Positions 8,801 through 15,032 of a stretch of 25,048 nt of DNA are shown here, one piece after another. The notes under the pieces were generated by a model, which saw nothing but the letters and a program-made list of their open reading frames with translations, did no database searches and was not told the DNA's origin. The stretch is from assembly GCA_040881785.1 (NCBI GenBank), contig JBBECO010000129.1, positions 1 to 25,048 of the forward strand, written 5' to 3'. This stretch comes from JACDCA01 sp040881785. Its GTDB lineage: Bacteria; Acidobacteriota; Vicinamibacteria; Vicinamibacterales; 2-12-FULL-66-21. Made by a program: the position numbers and the translations under genes. Position 1 is the first letter of the stretch. Each line of letters opens with the position of its first letter.

Positions 8801-9533
8801 TCGTCTTGTGGCGGATGCACGTGAGGACGTCGTAGAGCGGACGGCTGGCCGGTTCGGCGAACCGCACGCCGTTGGTGGCTATGAGCGGGACGTGGAACGC
8901 GGACGCGAGATCGCGCAGTGCCGCGTTGTCGGCTTCTTCGTCGCGCAGCAGGTGCCGCTGCAGTTCGATCCGCATGTTCGCCGCGCCGAAGAGTCCGACG
9001 ATGCGATCGACGAGGCCGCCGACGCCGAATCGCCGTCCGCCGATGGCCGCGCGGCCGACGAGCGCCACGAGACCGCGGGTGTGGCCGTCGAGCTCCTCGA
9101 GCGACAGCGAGCCCTCCCCTTTCGCCGACCGCAGCTTCATGCGCGTCACGAGGCGGCAGAGATTCCGATACCCCTCGCGCGATTCGATCAGCACCGGGAG
9201 CGTCAGTAATCGGGGCTCGGGACTCGGGGCTTGGGGCTCGGGCTTTCTCCTGACGGGCCTCGAGCCACCTTCGACGAGAGACGATCTGTCCCGAGTCCCC
9301 AGCCCCGAGTCCCCAGCCCCGAGCCCCGAGAGCGTCAGCTCGGCGCCGATGATCGCCTTGATCCCGGCTTTCGTCGCCGCCTGGTGAAAACGCGGCGCGC
9401 CATACACGCCGTCCCGATCGAGCAGCGCCAGCGACGCGTAGCCGAGCGACGCCGCCCGTTCGACGAGCGCCTCGGGCAACGACGCGCCGTCGAGAAAGGA
9501 GAACGCGGAGGAGGCGTGGAGTTCGATATACAC
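5859..9533 (-). CDS. dnaE2: Error-prone DNA polymerase DnaE2 (ImuC) with in-frame repeat insertions
   Basis: This is the C-family translesion polymerase of the ImuA-ImuB-DnaE2 mutasome. The N-terminal PHP domain opens with YIELHASSAFSFLDGAS. RGSAANSAVCYSLGIT and the catalytic PDIDLD (about residue 411) and KVDLLGLG (about 571) follow, then a helix-hairpin region and a C-terminal OB fold. At about 1,224 residues it is longer than the usual 1,030-1,100. The surplus comes from several in-frame insertions of CCCCGAG-type words at 9210-9331, 7520-7621, 6506-6724 and 6289-6328, and a local duplication at 7623-7796. One insertion carries a five-cysteine module (C965, C968, C984, C986, C989). The core motifs are intact and there is no frameshift, so it is probably functional. 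GTG at 9533 fits the family N-terminus; a TTG at 9542 is the alternative. No clear Shine-Dalgarno. Confidence 0.93.
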   Translation of the reverse strand: MYIELHASSAFSFLDGASLPEALVERAASLGYASLALLDRDGVYGAPRFHQAATKAGIKAIIGAELTLSGLGAGDSGLGTRDRSSLVEGGSRPVRRKPEPQAPSPEPRLLTLPVLIESREGYRNLCRLVTRMKLRSAKGEGSLSLEELDGHTRGLVALVGRAAIGGRRFGVGGLVDRIVGLFGAANMRIELQRHLLRDEEADNAALRDLASAFHVPLIATNGVRFAEPASRPLYDVLTCIRHKTTLERAGRRLSCNAERYLKTPDAMARLFSDLPDALAGTRELAERLEYTMADLGYRFPEYPVPHGETMASFLRKITQAGARDRYRPYDDRARRQIERELNLIEKLDLAGYFLIVWDIVNFCRQQDILVQGRGSAANSAVCYSLGITAVDPIGMELLFERFLSEERGEWPDIDLDLPSGDRRERVIQHMYEKYGQHGAAPGGPRVAMTANVITYRGRSAAREVGKVLSIAPEQVDRLAKVMNHFEWVDPKETLDRNLRDVGIDIQRPDIQTFGRLWEQIQDLPRHLGQHSGGMVFCQGRLDDVVPLENASMPGRVVIQWDKDDCADMGLIKVDLLGLGMMSVIQDALHLVNTAQRGAPAAAAEGESSSPEAAASGGGAPRAPRMMAVLQDAITLVNAGARGSGLGDQDSDDATAGGRTPGSPESRAPSPESPVLDLAHLPPDDPAVYRMLQQADTVGIFQVESRAQMATLPRLKPETFYDIVVEVAIIRPGPIVGNMVHPYLKRRQGQEPVTYPHPSLEPILKRTLGVPLFQEQLLRMAMVAAGFSGGEAEELRRAFGFKRSERRMQQIEGKLRAGMARQGITGETAEAIITSITSFALYGFPESHSASFALLVYASAYLKAHYPAAFYTAMLNNQPMGFYHPATLVKDAQRHGVRFAPIDVQVSDWDCRVEPDGRVRLGLMYVNGLRAETGRAIAARDSGFGTRGSDCAAGNTEVAFVTMDRCPKCGNDDESMLERTAEAACFCNICAHEWNARSVTPPSPESRAPNPELRYASIEDLIAKTGVRRDELATLAEIGALNALGYDRRSAQWQIEKAVRPAGKLFDDGGEPRPPSPEPRAPGPLRKMSPSERLMADYAGTSLTIGPHPMALRRQELALRGVLRATDLPRGRHGRRVRVAGAVITRQRPGTAKGFVFLTLEDETGISNIIVRPDLFAEYRRTIVGAPYLLVEGILQIQEGVTSVKAEQVVSLTGSGPEAPSHDFH
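6289..6328 (-). repeat. Heptamer array (CCCCGAG words) inside dnaE2, single arm
   Basis: GGGCTCG/GGACTCG words on the plus strand encode a segment rich in Pro, Ser, Glu and Arg (SPEPRAP) just before KMSPSERL. It has only one arm. It stays in frame and introduces no stop. Confidence 0.85.
6506..6724 (-). repeat. Palindromic CCCCGAG-word insertion in dnaE2 carrying a zinc-ribbon-like module
   Basis: Arm one is at about 6506-6540 and its reverse complement at about 6689-6722. The roughly 150 bases between them encode CPKCG and, 15 residues on, CFCNIC. The spacer looks less GC-rich than the surrounding gene. The insertion separates GLRAETGRAIAARD from YASIEDLIAKTG, which adjoin in ordinary DnaE2 proteins. 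Confidence 0.8.
7520..7621 (-). repeat. Palindromic CCCCGAG-word insertion in dnaE2
   Basis: GGGGCTCG words at about 7520-7550 face their reverse complement at about 7583-7621 across a spacer of some 30-50 bases. The translation is SPESRAPSPES on one arm and GSGLGDQDS on the other. Confidence 0.85.
7623..7796 (-). repeat. In-frame local duplication in dnaE2
   Basis: The stretch coding MMSVIQDALHLVN (about 7758-7796) recurs diverged as MMAVLQDAITLVN (about 7623-7661). Between the copies lies an alanine/glycine/serine-rich linker of about 30 residues. The copy next to KVDLLGLG is the canonical one. Confidence 0.8.
9210..9331 (-). repeat. Palindromic CCCCGAG-word insertion in the PHP region of dnaE2
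   Basis: GGGCTCG/GGACTCG words at about 9210-9242 pair with CCGAGTC/CCAGCCC words at about 9290-9331 around a spacer of about 48 bases. The result is about 40 extra residues between AELTLSG and LLTLPVLIESREG. Confidence 0.88.
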
Positions 9534-9538
9534 CTGGA

Positions 9539-9750
9539 CCAACTACCGACTACAACTCCCAACTACTCAACTCCNNNNNNNNNNNNNNNNNNNNNNNNNN
9601 NNNNNNNNNNNNNNNNNNNNNNNNNNNNNNNNNNNNNNNNNNNNNNNNNNNNNNNNNNNNNNNNNNNNNNNNNNCAACTCCCAACTACTCAACTCCTTAC
9701 GACCAACTGCCAAAGCGCTTTTTGGAAGTTGGGAGTGGAGAAGTTGGCAA
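9539..9750. repeat. CCAACTC-word array spanning an assembly gap between imuB and dnaE2
   Basis: CAACTCC/CAACTAC words of about 7 bases lie on both sides of the N run at 9575-9674, followed on the right by reverse-complement words (GGAAGTTG, GGGAGTGG, GAAGTTGG) and a small dyad around AAGCGCTT. It starts about nine bases after the imuB stop codon and reaches the dnaE2 start. Identical words at both gap edges show why the assembly broke here; the true length is unknown. Confidence 0.85.
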
Positions 9751-9759
9751 TTGACTTTG

Positions 9760-11238
9760 TCAGTCCACCACTCCCCCCAGGAACCACCGCCCCGTCTCCC
9801 GATCGCAATACAGCCGGCAGAGGGACCCGTCGCTCAGCGCCACATCCCACTCGTCGTGATCCCAGTGCGGCGCCTCGCCGCCCCACCAGGCGCCCGAGGT
9901 GCGCCAGGGGCCGGCGGATTGTTCGACGCGCCCGCCGGGCATCCCGCGCCGTTCGATCGCCACACGCGCGGGACGGCCGCGTTCCACTCCTACCCGCACG
10001 GCCACGGGAGGACGAAAGCGGCGCAACATCAAGGTCCCAGGGTTCGACGCTGCCGGGGTGTCAGCGATCGGGCGGCGATCGTCGGGGTTGAAACGGCGCA
10101 TCTCGAAGGCATCCGGCCGATGAGAATCGAGCAGGATGGGTGATCCACAGCGGTCCTCCCCCACGAGCGCCCCCAGGCGCGCGGTCAGCGTGGCCAGCGT
10201 TTCCGGCGACGGGATCGCGCGCTCCAGCAGCGAGAACTGGACGATGCGCCCGGGCGCCGGATCGACTTCGACGGTGACGATGTCGATGGCGCAGGTGGGG
10301 GGATGGGCCTCGAGATCGAGCAGCAGCAGCGTGCGCAGCACGCGCGGATCGCGCATCGGCGCGGGCAACTGCAGACGGCGCGTATGCAGGGTGCGATCGA
10401 CCAGGCGCAGATCGAGCCGGAGCGCCGCGCCCCCCTTGTCGGCCCGCTCGAGCGCGGCCGAGAGAGGATCGAGCAGCCGTGCCAGCACGAACGACAGCGG
10501 CTCGAGCGCCTCGAGCGGCCATTCGAGCTCCATCGACTGCACGAACCGTGGCACGCCGGGATCGGGAATCAAAGGACGGGCATCCAGGCCGCAGGCCAGG
10601 CGATGGAGCGCCAGGCCCGCCGCACCGAAGCGCGCCGCCAGTTCGTCGGCCGGCAGGGCCGCCAATTCGCCAATGGTCCGCAGGCCCCAGCGTTCTAAGG
10701 TCCGGAGGGTCCGGAGGGTCCGGAGGGTCCGAGGGTCCGAGGGTCCGAGGGTCCGAAGGTCGGCAAGCAACCCGAGGGACAGTGGCGCGAGCGCGGGCTG
10801 GACCTCGCTCGCTACCACCGAGAAGTCGGCATGCAGGGTCAGGAGCTGCGCGGCGGTTTGCGTGGGGGCGACGGCGATCCGCGCCCTGACACCGCGATCG
10901 ACGGCCGCCTGCTGCAGCGCCGATCCGATCCCGTGCGCATCCCCGAGCAGCCGGCCCAGCCCGCTGACATCGAGCACGATGCAGCCGTCGCCGTGGCGCT
11001 CGATCCGCGGGGAAAACTCTTTCGCGAGCGACAGCAGCCCCACCGCGGTCGCACCGCGCGCGCGCAAACACGCGAAAAGACCGGTACTCGGTACTCGGTA
11101 CTCGGTACTCGGTGTGCTCTGGCTACCGACTACCGGACCATCGGACGTCGGCAGGAGACGGGTGACCTGGTCAAAAGTATCCCGTGGATGGACGTCAGAG
11201 ATCCCCGGCGTCAAATCATCGTAGCTGGGAATTTTCAT
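9760..11238 (-). CDS. imuB: ImuB, Y-family polymerase-like mutasome subunit, with repeat-encoded insertions
   Basis: About 492 residues. The core from LFACLRARG through FSPRIERHGDG and VLDVSGLGRLLGD, then the helix-hairpin segment WGLRTIGELAALPADELAARFG, matches ImuB, the inactive Y-family relative that links DnaE2 to the beta clamp. The C-terminus has the usual WRTSGAWW and RLYCDRETGRWFLGGVVD segments. Two insertions are encoded by repeats: GGTACTC words (TEYRVPST) ahead of LFACLRARG, and GGGTCCG words (RTLRTLRTL) just before ERWGLRT. The ATG at 11238 lies only three bases from a gap, so about 50 N-terminal residues (MKIPSYDDL onward) have no family support and the true start may differ. It sits between imuA and dnaE2 as in other mutasome cassettes. 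Confidence 0.88.
   Translation of the reverse strand: MKIPSYDDLTPGISDVHPRDTFDQVTRLLPTSDGPVVGSQSTPSTEYRVPSTGLFACLRARGATAVGLLSLAKEFSPRIERHGDGCIVLDVSGLGRLLGDAHGIGSALQQAAVDRGVRARIAVAPTQTAAQLLTLHADFSVVASEVQPALAPLSLGLLADLRTLGPSDPRTLRTLRTLRTLERWGLRTIGELAALPADELAARFGAAGLALHRLACGLDARPLIPDPGVPRFVQSMELEWPLEALEPLSFVLARLLDPLSAALERADKGGAALRLDLRLVDRTLHTRRLQLPAPMRDPRVLRTLLLLDLEAHPPTCAIDIVTVEVDPAPGRIVQFSLLERAIPSPETLATLTARLGALVGEDRCGSPILLDSHRPDAFEMRRFNPDDRRPIADTPAASNPGTLMLRRFRPPVAVRVGVERGRPARVAIERRGMPGGRVEQSAGPWRTSGAWWGGEAPHWDHDEWDVALSDGSLCRLYCDRETGRWFLGGVVD
10699..10761 (-). repeat. GGGTCCG-word array inside imuB
   Basis: Three 9-base words (GGTCCGGAG) followed by about four 8-base words (GGTCCGAG) on the plus strand. 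They encode an Arg-Thr-Leu/Ser-Asp-Pro segment inserted just before the conserved ERWGLRTIGEL. Confidence 0.88.
11083..11113 (-). repeat. Heptamer array (GGTACTC x4) in the 5' part of imuB
   Basis: Four perfect GGTACTC units in tandem and a partial fifth. They translate as TEYRVPST between an unrecognised N-terminal extension and the conserved LFACLRARG. Confidence 0.9.
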
Positions 11239-11241
11239 CGC

Positions 11242-11364
11242 NNNNNNNNNNNNNNNNNNNNNNNNNNNNNNNNNNNNNNNNNNNNNNNNNNNNNNNNNNN
11301 NNNNNNNNNNNNNNNNNNNNNNNNNNNNNNNNNNNNNNNNNCGCATCCCGCATCCCGCATCCCC
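11242..11364. repeat. Assembly gap with GCATCCC heptamers between imuA and imuB
   Basis: N at 11242-11341, then three CGCATCC units and a decayed fourth up to 11364. Read on the gene strand, the array (GGGATGCG) starts at the base after the imuA TGA. The left gap edge shows no words. Confidence 0.85.
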
Positions 11365-12039
11365 TCATCGCGCAGCGATGACGCGGGGATGAATGTCGAG
11401 CGTCTGGAGAAACCGCGCGCGGTCCGCCGCGCCCGTCCAGATGCCAGGCGAGCCATCCGGCCGACGCTCGAGCGCGATGGTGGCGCCGCCAGGGCTGCGC
11501 GCGATGTGCTCGGCGCCGACGAGCACCACCGGCGTCTGGCTCCCTTCGATCACCCGCGCAATCCGCATCCACGTCGTGTACGGGAACTGGCGCACCACCG
11601 GCGACGGCACATCCGCGAGATCGAACGCGACGAGCCCGAAGCCACCGGCCTGCACCACGAGGTTGAGCGCCTTCAACGCGCGCGGCGCGTCCCCGCGCTC
11701 GCGGACCCACAGCAGGCGCGACAGATCCACGCCGGCCTCCGCCGCTGACGCCGGGTCGAAGCGGTCACAGGTATCAATGAGGGCGACCACGTCGCCGCGG
11801 GCGGTGGCGGCCGCGCACATCCGGCACAACACCGTCGTGCGGCCGGCCGATCGCGGCCCGACGATCTCCGACACGTGCCCCCGGCGCACGCCGCCGCCGA
11901 GCGGCACGTCGATCCCGGGCATGCCGGTCGCGGCCACCCGATCCTCCGGCTCCGCCACCCACGGCCGCGCCGTCGTCAGGGTCACATCGAGTTTTCTGTC
12001 CCTCAGCAGCGATTCGAGCGCGGCGCGCGCGGTAGCCAT
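11365..12039 (-). CDS. imuA: ImuA, RecA-like mutasome subunit
   Basis: The 224-residue protein is RecA-like: IDVPLGGGVRRGHVSEIVG leads to a Walker A-like loop GPRSAGRTT in which the usual lysine is arginine, followed by VALIDTCDRFDP and LLWVRE. This pattern is typical of ImuA, which works with ImuB and DnaE2 in SOS mutagenesis and probably does not act as a classical ATPase. I chose the ATG at 12039 because TAAGG lies six bases upstream; the longer frame to 12129 runs through a repeat array. It is the first gene of the cassette. Arrays and gaps separate it from imuB, whereas such cistrons are often close together. Confidence 0.88.
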   Translation of the reverse strand: MATARAALESLLRDRKLDVTLTTARPWVAEPEDRVAATGMPGIDVPLGGGVRRGHVSEIVGPRSAGRTTVLCRMCAAATARGDVVALIDTCDRFDPASAAEAGVDLSRLLWVRERGDAPRALKALNLVVQAGGFGLVAFDLADVPSPVVRQFPYTTWMRIARVIEGSQTPVVLVGAEHIARSPGGATIALERRPDGSPGIWTGAADRARFLQTLDIHPRVIAAR

Positions 12040-12079
12040 TTTCGCCTTATCTTCGCCTGCCCGCTGCGGCCACGGCAAG

Positions 12080-12095
12080 CCCCTAAATATGGGGG
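12080..12095. promoter_or_regulatory. CCCC-N7-GGGG dyad upstream of imuA
   Basis: CCCC and GGGGG flank the AT core TAAATAT, about 45 bases ahead of the imuA start. It may be an operator or promoter element. It does not resemble a known LexA box, and its function is a guess. Confidence 0.3.
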
Positions 12096-12103
12096 TTCCC
12101 CTG

Positions 12104-12180
12104 CCAACTCCCAACTTCCCAACTCCCAACGGCCAATTCCAATCAATTGGGAGTTGGAAGTTGCGGCTTGGAAGTTGGTG
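12104..12180. repeat. Palindromic CCAACTC-word array between imuA and the MFS gene
   Basis: CCAACTC/CCAACTT words at 12104-12131 are mirrored by TTGGGAG, TTGGAAG, TTGCGGC and TTGGAAG words at about 12147-12180, around a CCAATT/AATTGG centre. The same words occur at 9539-9750. It lies between divergent genes, so it must transcribe into the leader of at least one of them. Confidence 0.88.
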
Positions 12181-12195
12181 GAATAATGAAAGCCC

Positions 12196-13443
12196 TTGTC
12201 CACTCCCTCATCTGCCCGGGAAGCGTCCCTGGGTCATCCTCTTTTTCAACGGACCCTGTCGTCGCTTGCCTTCCGGGACTTCCGGATCCTGTGGTTTGGG
12301 GCCTTTGCCTCGACCATCGGCACCTGGATGCAGAAGGTCGCCCAGAGCTGGCTCATCCTCGATATGACCGGCTCGTCGTTCCTCCTCGGGCTGGACGACT
12401 TTCTCGGTCAGCTGCCGATCCTGCTCTTCACCGTGCTCGGCGGCGTCATCGCCGACCGGCACGATCGGCGGCGGCTGCTCATCGGCTCGCAGTACGTCCA
12501 GATGACGACCGCCTTCACGCTCGCGGCGCTCGTCTGGACCGGCTACGTCGGCATCGTCCACATCCTGGCGCTCTCATTTCTCACCGGGCTCGCGCAGGCC
12601 TTCGGCGGCCCGGCCTATCAGTCGCTGATGCCGTCGCTCGTGCCCAGGGCGCACCTGCCGAATGCGATCGCGCTCAACTCCATCCAGTTCAACCTCTCGC
12701 GCATCATCGGCTCGCTGCTGGCCGGCGCGGCGATCGCCGCCTTCGGCACGGCGATCTGTTTCGGCCTCAACGGCCTCTCCTTTATCGTCGTCATTGCCGC
12801 GCTGCTCGCACTGTCGGTGAAGCACATCAAGCCGGAGCACAAGCCGCTGCTGCAGGAGATGCGCGGCGGCTTCAGTTACGTCAAGCGCGAACCGGCGCTC
12901 ATCGCGCTGACGGTGGTGGCGTTCCTGACGACGTTTCTGGGATTGCCGCTGCTGACGTTCCTGCCGGTGTTCGCGCGCGAGATCTTCCAGGGGGAGATCG
13001 GCCTCTACAGCCGGATGATGGCGTTCTCGGGCGCCGGCTCGGTGTGCGGCGCGCTGATCGTCGCCTGGCTCGGGCGCTTCCGGCACATGGGGCGGACGCT
13101 GCTGATCGTGCAGGTGGTGTTCGGCCTGATCGTCGCGGCCTTTGCGATGTCGCGGACGCTGTGGCTCAGCGAGCTGCTGCTCTTCTGCGCGGGCGTCTCG
13201 GCGATGCTGGTGACGGCGCTGACGACGTCGCTCGTGCAGTTGATCGTGCCGGACCACCTGCGCGGCCGCGTGGTGAGCATCTACATGGTGGCGTTCCGCG
13301 GCGGCATGCCGCTCGGCAGTCTGGCGAGCGGCTTCGCCTCGAACTTCGTGAGCGTGCCGGCCGTCCTCGCGATCAACGGCGGCCTGGTGTCACTGGTGGG
13401 GATCTATTTCCTGCTGCGGAGCCGTGCGGTGAGGGAGATCTAA
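12196..13443 (+). CDS. MFS transporter, MFS_3 / EntS-like exporter
   Basis: The 415-residue protein has about twelve hydrophobic helices. FRDFRILWFGAFASTIGTWMQ at the N-terminus and GGVIADRHDRRRLL after helix 2 (the MFS loop 2-3 motif) fit the EntS-like subgroup, whose members export siderophores or other small molecules. The repeat of the motif in the second half (LGRFRHMGR, then DHLRGRVVSIYMVAFRGGMPLGS) is also typical. The substrate is unknown. The only start near the N-terminus is a TTG at 12196, with a stop in frame nine bases upstream and no good Shine-Dalgarno, so the start is uncertain. It is convergent with the metal transporter; a hairpin lies immediately after its stop. Confidence 0.88.
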   Translation: MSTPSSAREASLGHPLFQRTLSSLAFRDFRILWFGAFASTIGTWMQKVAQSWLILDMTGSSFLLGLDDFLGQLPILLFTVLGGVIADRHDRRRLLIGSQYVQMTTAFTLAALVWTGYVGIVHILALSFLTGLAQAFGGPAYQSLMPSLVPRAHLPNAIALNSIQFNLSRIIGSLLAGAAIAAFGTAICFGLNGLSFIVVIAALLALSVKHIKPEHKPLLQEMRGGFSYVKREPALIALTVVAFLTTFLGLPLLTFLPVFAREIFQGEIGLYSRMMAFSGAGSVCGALIVAWLGRFRHMGRTLLIVQVVFGLIVAAFAMSRTLWLSELLLFCAGVSAMLVTALTTSLVQLIVPDHLRGRVVSIYMVAFRGGMPLGSLASGFASNFVSVPAVLAINGGLVSLVGIYFLLRSRAVREI

Positions 13444-13445
13444 AA

Positions 13446-13469
13446 CAATGCTGAATGTATTCAGCATTG
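13446..13469 (-). terminator. Intrinsic terminator of the NicO-like gene
   Basis: A perfect 10-base stem CAATGCTGAA/TTCAGCATTG with a 4-base loop. On the minus strand it follows the TAG directly and is followed by TTTTA, the layout of a rho-independent terminator. The T run overlaps the stop codon of the convergent MFS gene. Confidence 0.8.
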
Positions 13470-14159
13470 CTAGAGCGCAGCGATGATCCAGTAGCTGCCG
13501 AGCGCGATCGACGCGAACGCCATCACGACGGCTGAGACGCGACCCAGACGGAGGATAGCCGGGGCGGACATCAGCCGGGCGAACGCGACGCCGAAGAGCG
13601 ACATCGACATCAGGATCCCGACCGAGAACATCGCCACCAGCCCCAGCAGTGAACTCACGGACGCGCCGCCGGTGGTGCCGCCGAACGGCGCGAGCAGCGT
13701 CAGCGCGCGCAGGCTGCTGATCGCGAAGGCGGCGCCGACGATCGTCGGCACGTGCGAGTGGGCCGCGGGGACCGGATGCCGTGCCCGCCGGCCGAAGTGC
13801 AGGTGCCAGTGCGCCGCCGGTTCGCCGGAGTGCACGTGCGTGTGGCCGTAGAGCCGTCCGCTGAAGGCGCCCCAGATCCCCATGGCGCCGAGCAGGATCA
13901 GCAGCGTGCCGCCGAGCACTTCTCCGCCCTTTTCCACGGCGAGCGGCAGCGACCAGCCGAGCACGATCAACGCCGCCGCGCCCGCGCCAAGCAGCACCGC
14001 ATGCCCGATCGCAAAGCGGACGGCGATGCCGAACGCCCGCGCACGCTGAACCGCCGGTCCGCCGGGGGCAGGCGCCAGCGACAGCGCTGCGATCCCCATC
14101 AGGTGGTCGGCGCCGAGGCCGTGCACGAAGCCGAGCGAGAGGGCTGAGAGCAGAAGCAC
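13470..14159 (-). CDS. NicO/UreH-like metal transporter with histidine-rich loop
   Basis: The 229-residue protein has about six membrane helices. The first carries GFVHGLGADHLMGIAAL, a variant of the H-x4-DH motif that marks nickel/cobalt permeases and UreH/HupE-type proteins. A cytoplasmic or periplasmic loop near residues 105-135 is rich in histidine (GHTHVHSGEPAAHWHLHF and HSHVP), as in metal-handling members. Nickel or cobalt transport is inferred; direction is unknown. Start is a GTG at 14159, with no strong Shine-Dalgarno. The neighbour upstream is a glycine-zipper lipoprotein on the same strand, about 120 bases away and separated by an array and a hairpin, so the two are probably separate transcripts. 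A clear terminator follows the stop. Confidence 0.75.
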   Translation of the reverse strand: MLLLSALSLGFVHGLGADHLMGIAALSLAPAPGGPAVQRARAFGIAVRFAIGHAVLLGAGAAALIVLGWSLPLAVEKGGEVLGGTLLILLGAMGIWGAFSGRLYGHTHVHSGEPAAHWHLHFGRRARHPVPAAHSHVPTIVGAAFAISSLRALTLLAPFGGTTGGASVSSLLGLVAMFSVGILMSMSLFGVAFARLMSAPAILRLGRVSAVVMAFASIALGSYWIIAAL

Positions 14160-14190
14160 AGCGTCATGTTACTTCAGGGCCCCGAAACGA

Positions 14191-14231
14191 CAACGAGCTG
14201 AAGCCGTCCGGGTGGACGCTCCAGCTCGTTG
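14191..14231 (-). terminator. Hairpin after the glycine-zipper lipoprotein gene
   Basis: CAACGAGCTG (14191-14200) pairs with CAGCTCGTTG (14222-14231), with a small inner stem GTCC/GGAC. No long T run follows on the minus strand, so its use as a terminator is plausible but weak. Confidence 0.5.
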
Positions 14232-14233
14232 CG

Positions 14234-14283
14234 GGCGATTCGCGATTCGCGATTGGCGATTCGCGATCAGCGATCAGCGATTT
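14234..14283 (-). repeat. Heptamer array (GCGATTC words) at the lipoprotein stop codon
   Basis: Seven words in perfect 7-base phase: GCGATTC, GCGATTC, GCGATTG, GCGATTC, GCGATCA, GCGATCA, GCGATTT. On the gene strand the stop codon TAA leads straight into ATCGCTGATCGC, so the array begins at the stop. Same word family as 17797-18037. Confidence 0.92.
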
Positions 14284-14878
14284 ACCGCCTGGTGATCTGA
14301 TCCCAGATCGCCGCGCCGCCGCCGCCGATCGCGGCGCCGATGAGCGCGCCCTTCTTGCCCTTGGCCAGCGCACCGACGCCGGCGCCGACGGCCGCGGACG
14401 ATCCGATGATCACCGCGCTCTTCTTCACGGACCGCTTGTTCCGCACCGGCTCGTCATAGACGATCTGGCGCGTGCGCACCGGACGCGCGACGGTCGTCGT
14501 CTGCCGGACCGGCACCACCCGCGCGGGCGGCAGGTCGCGGTAGACCACCGGCGGCGCCGCGTAGCCGTAGCTCACCGGCACCGGCTGCGCGACCGCCTGG
14601 CCCTGCGCGTAGTTGGCCTGAGCATACGCGGCAGCCTGAGGATCGGCCGCCACGCATTCGATCTGCGAGATCGTCGCGCCGTTCACGACGACCGGCCGCA
14701 CGAGCGTGCGCTGATGCGGCTCGCAGCTCACGACCACCGGCTGGCCGGCCGGCTGACCCGCGGCCAGTTCCTGCGCCTTGACGCCGGTCGAGTTCTGCGT
14801 CGCACCGCAACCAACAGTGAAGAGCAGCGCGCCTGCCGCAACGCCTCCCCACAGCGACTTCATCTGGATGCCTCTCAT
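14282..14878 (-). CDS. Lipoprotein with C-terminal glycine zipper
   Basis: The 198-residue product has a signal peptide ending in FTVGC. The middle is proline-, valine- and tyrosine-rich and low in complexity (VPVSYGYAAPPVVYRDLPPARVV). The C-terminal 45 residues form an alternating glycine/alanine stretch (IIGSSAAVGAGVGALAKGKKG, then GALIGAAIGGGGAA) like the glycine-zipper domains of outer-membrane lipoproteins. That suggests membrane insertion or oligomerisation; no enzyme function is visible. Two starts are plausible: ATG at 14878 with GGAGGG seven bases upstream (chosen) and ATG at 14863 with GAGAGG. It is divergent from phoB, sharing a 154-base intergenic region. Confidence 0.8.
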   Translation of the reverse strand: MRGIQMKSLWGGVAAGALLFTVGCGATQNSTGVKAQELAAGQPAGQPVVVSCEPHQRTLVRPVVVNGATISQIECVAADPQAAAYAQANYAQGQAVAQPVPVSYGYAAPPVVYRDLPPARVVPVRQTTTVARPVRTRQIVYDEPVRNKRSVKKSAVIIGSSAAVGAGVGALAKGKKGALIGAAIGGGGAAIWDQITRR

Positions 14879-15032
14879 ATCATGTCCCTCCGTATACCTG
14901 CCTCCCCCTGGTCCAAGCGCAATGCCATGCGACAACAGCCCAAAAGAGGGCGTATTTGCGGGGGTTTGTGAGCGCGATGAAGGAATGACACAATCGGGAT
15001 GTCCTCTCAATGGCTCATCCGTTCCTTTTTTG

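Noticed and set aside
7944..9209. Long plus-strand reading frame of 421 codons opposite dnaE2
   Set aside because: Its product is arginine-, glutamate- and leucine-rich with no recognisable domain, typical of the antisense frame of a GC-rich gene; dnaE2 on the other strand is unmistakable.
5859..9533. dnaE2 as a pseudogene
   Set aside because: The frame is open for about 1,224 codons, catalytic motifs are intact and all insertions keep the frame.
12040..12195. LexA (SOS) box in front of imuA
   Set aside because: I looked for the common CTGT-N8-ACAG and GAAC-N4-GTTC forms and found none; only a CCCC/GGGG dyad of unknown meaning.
12147..13454. Alternative frame of 435 codons overlapping the MFS gene, including an ATG at 12186
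   Set aside because: The translation is low-complexity Arg/Ala/Gly without membrane helices; the frame starting at 12196 gives a complete MFS protein.
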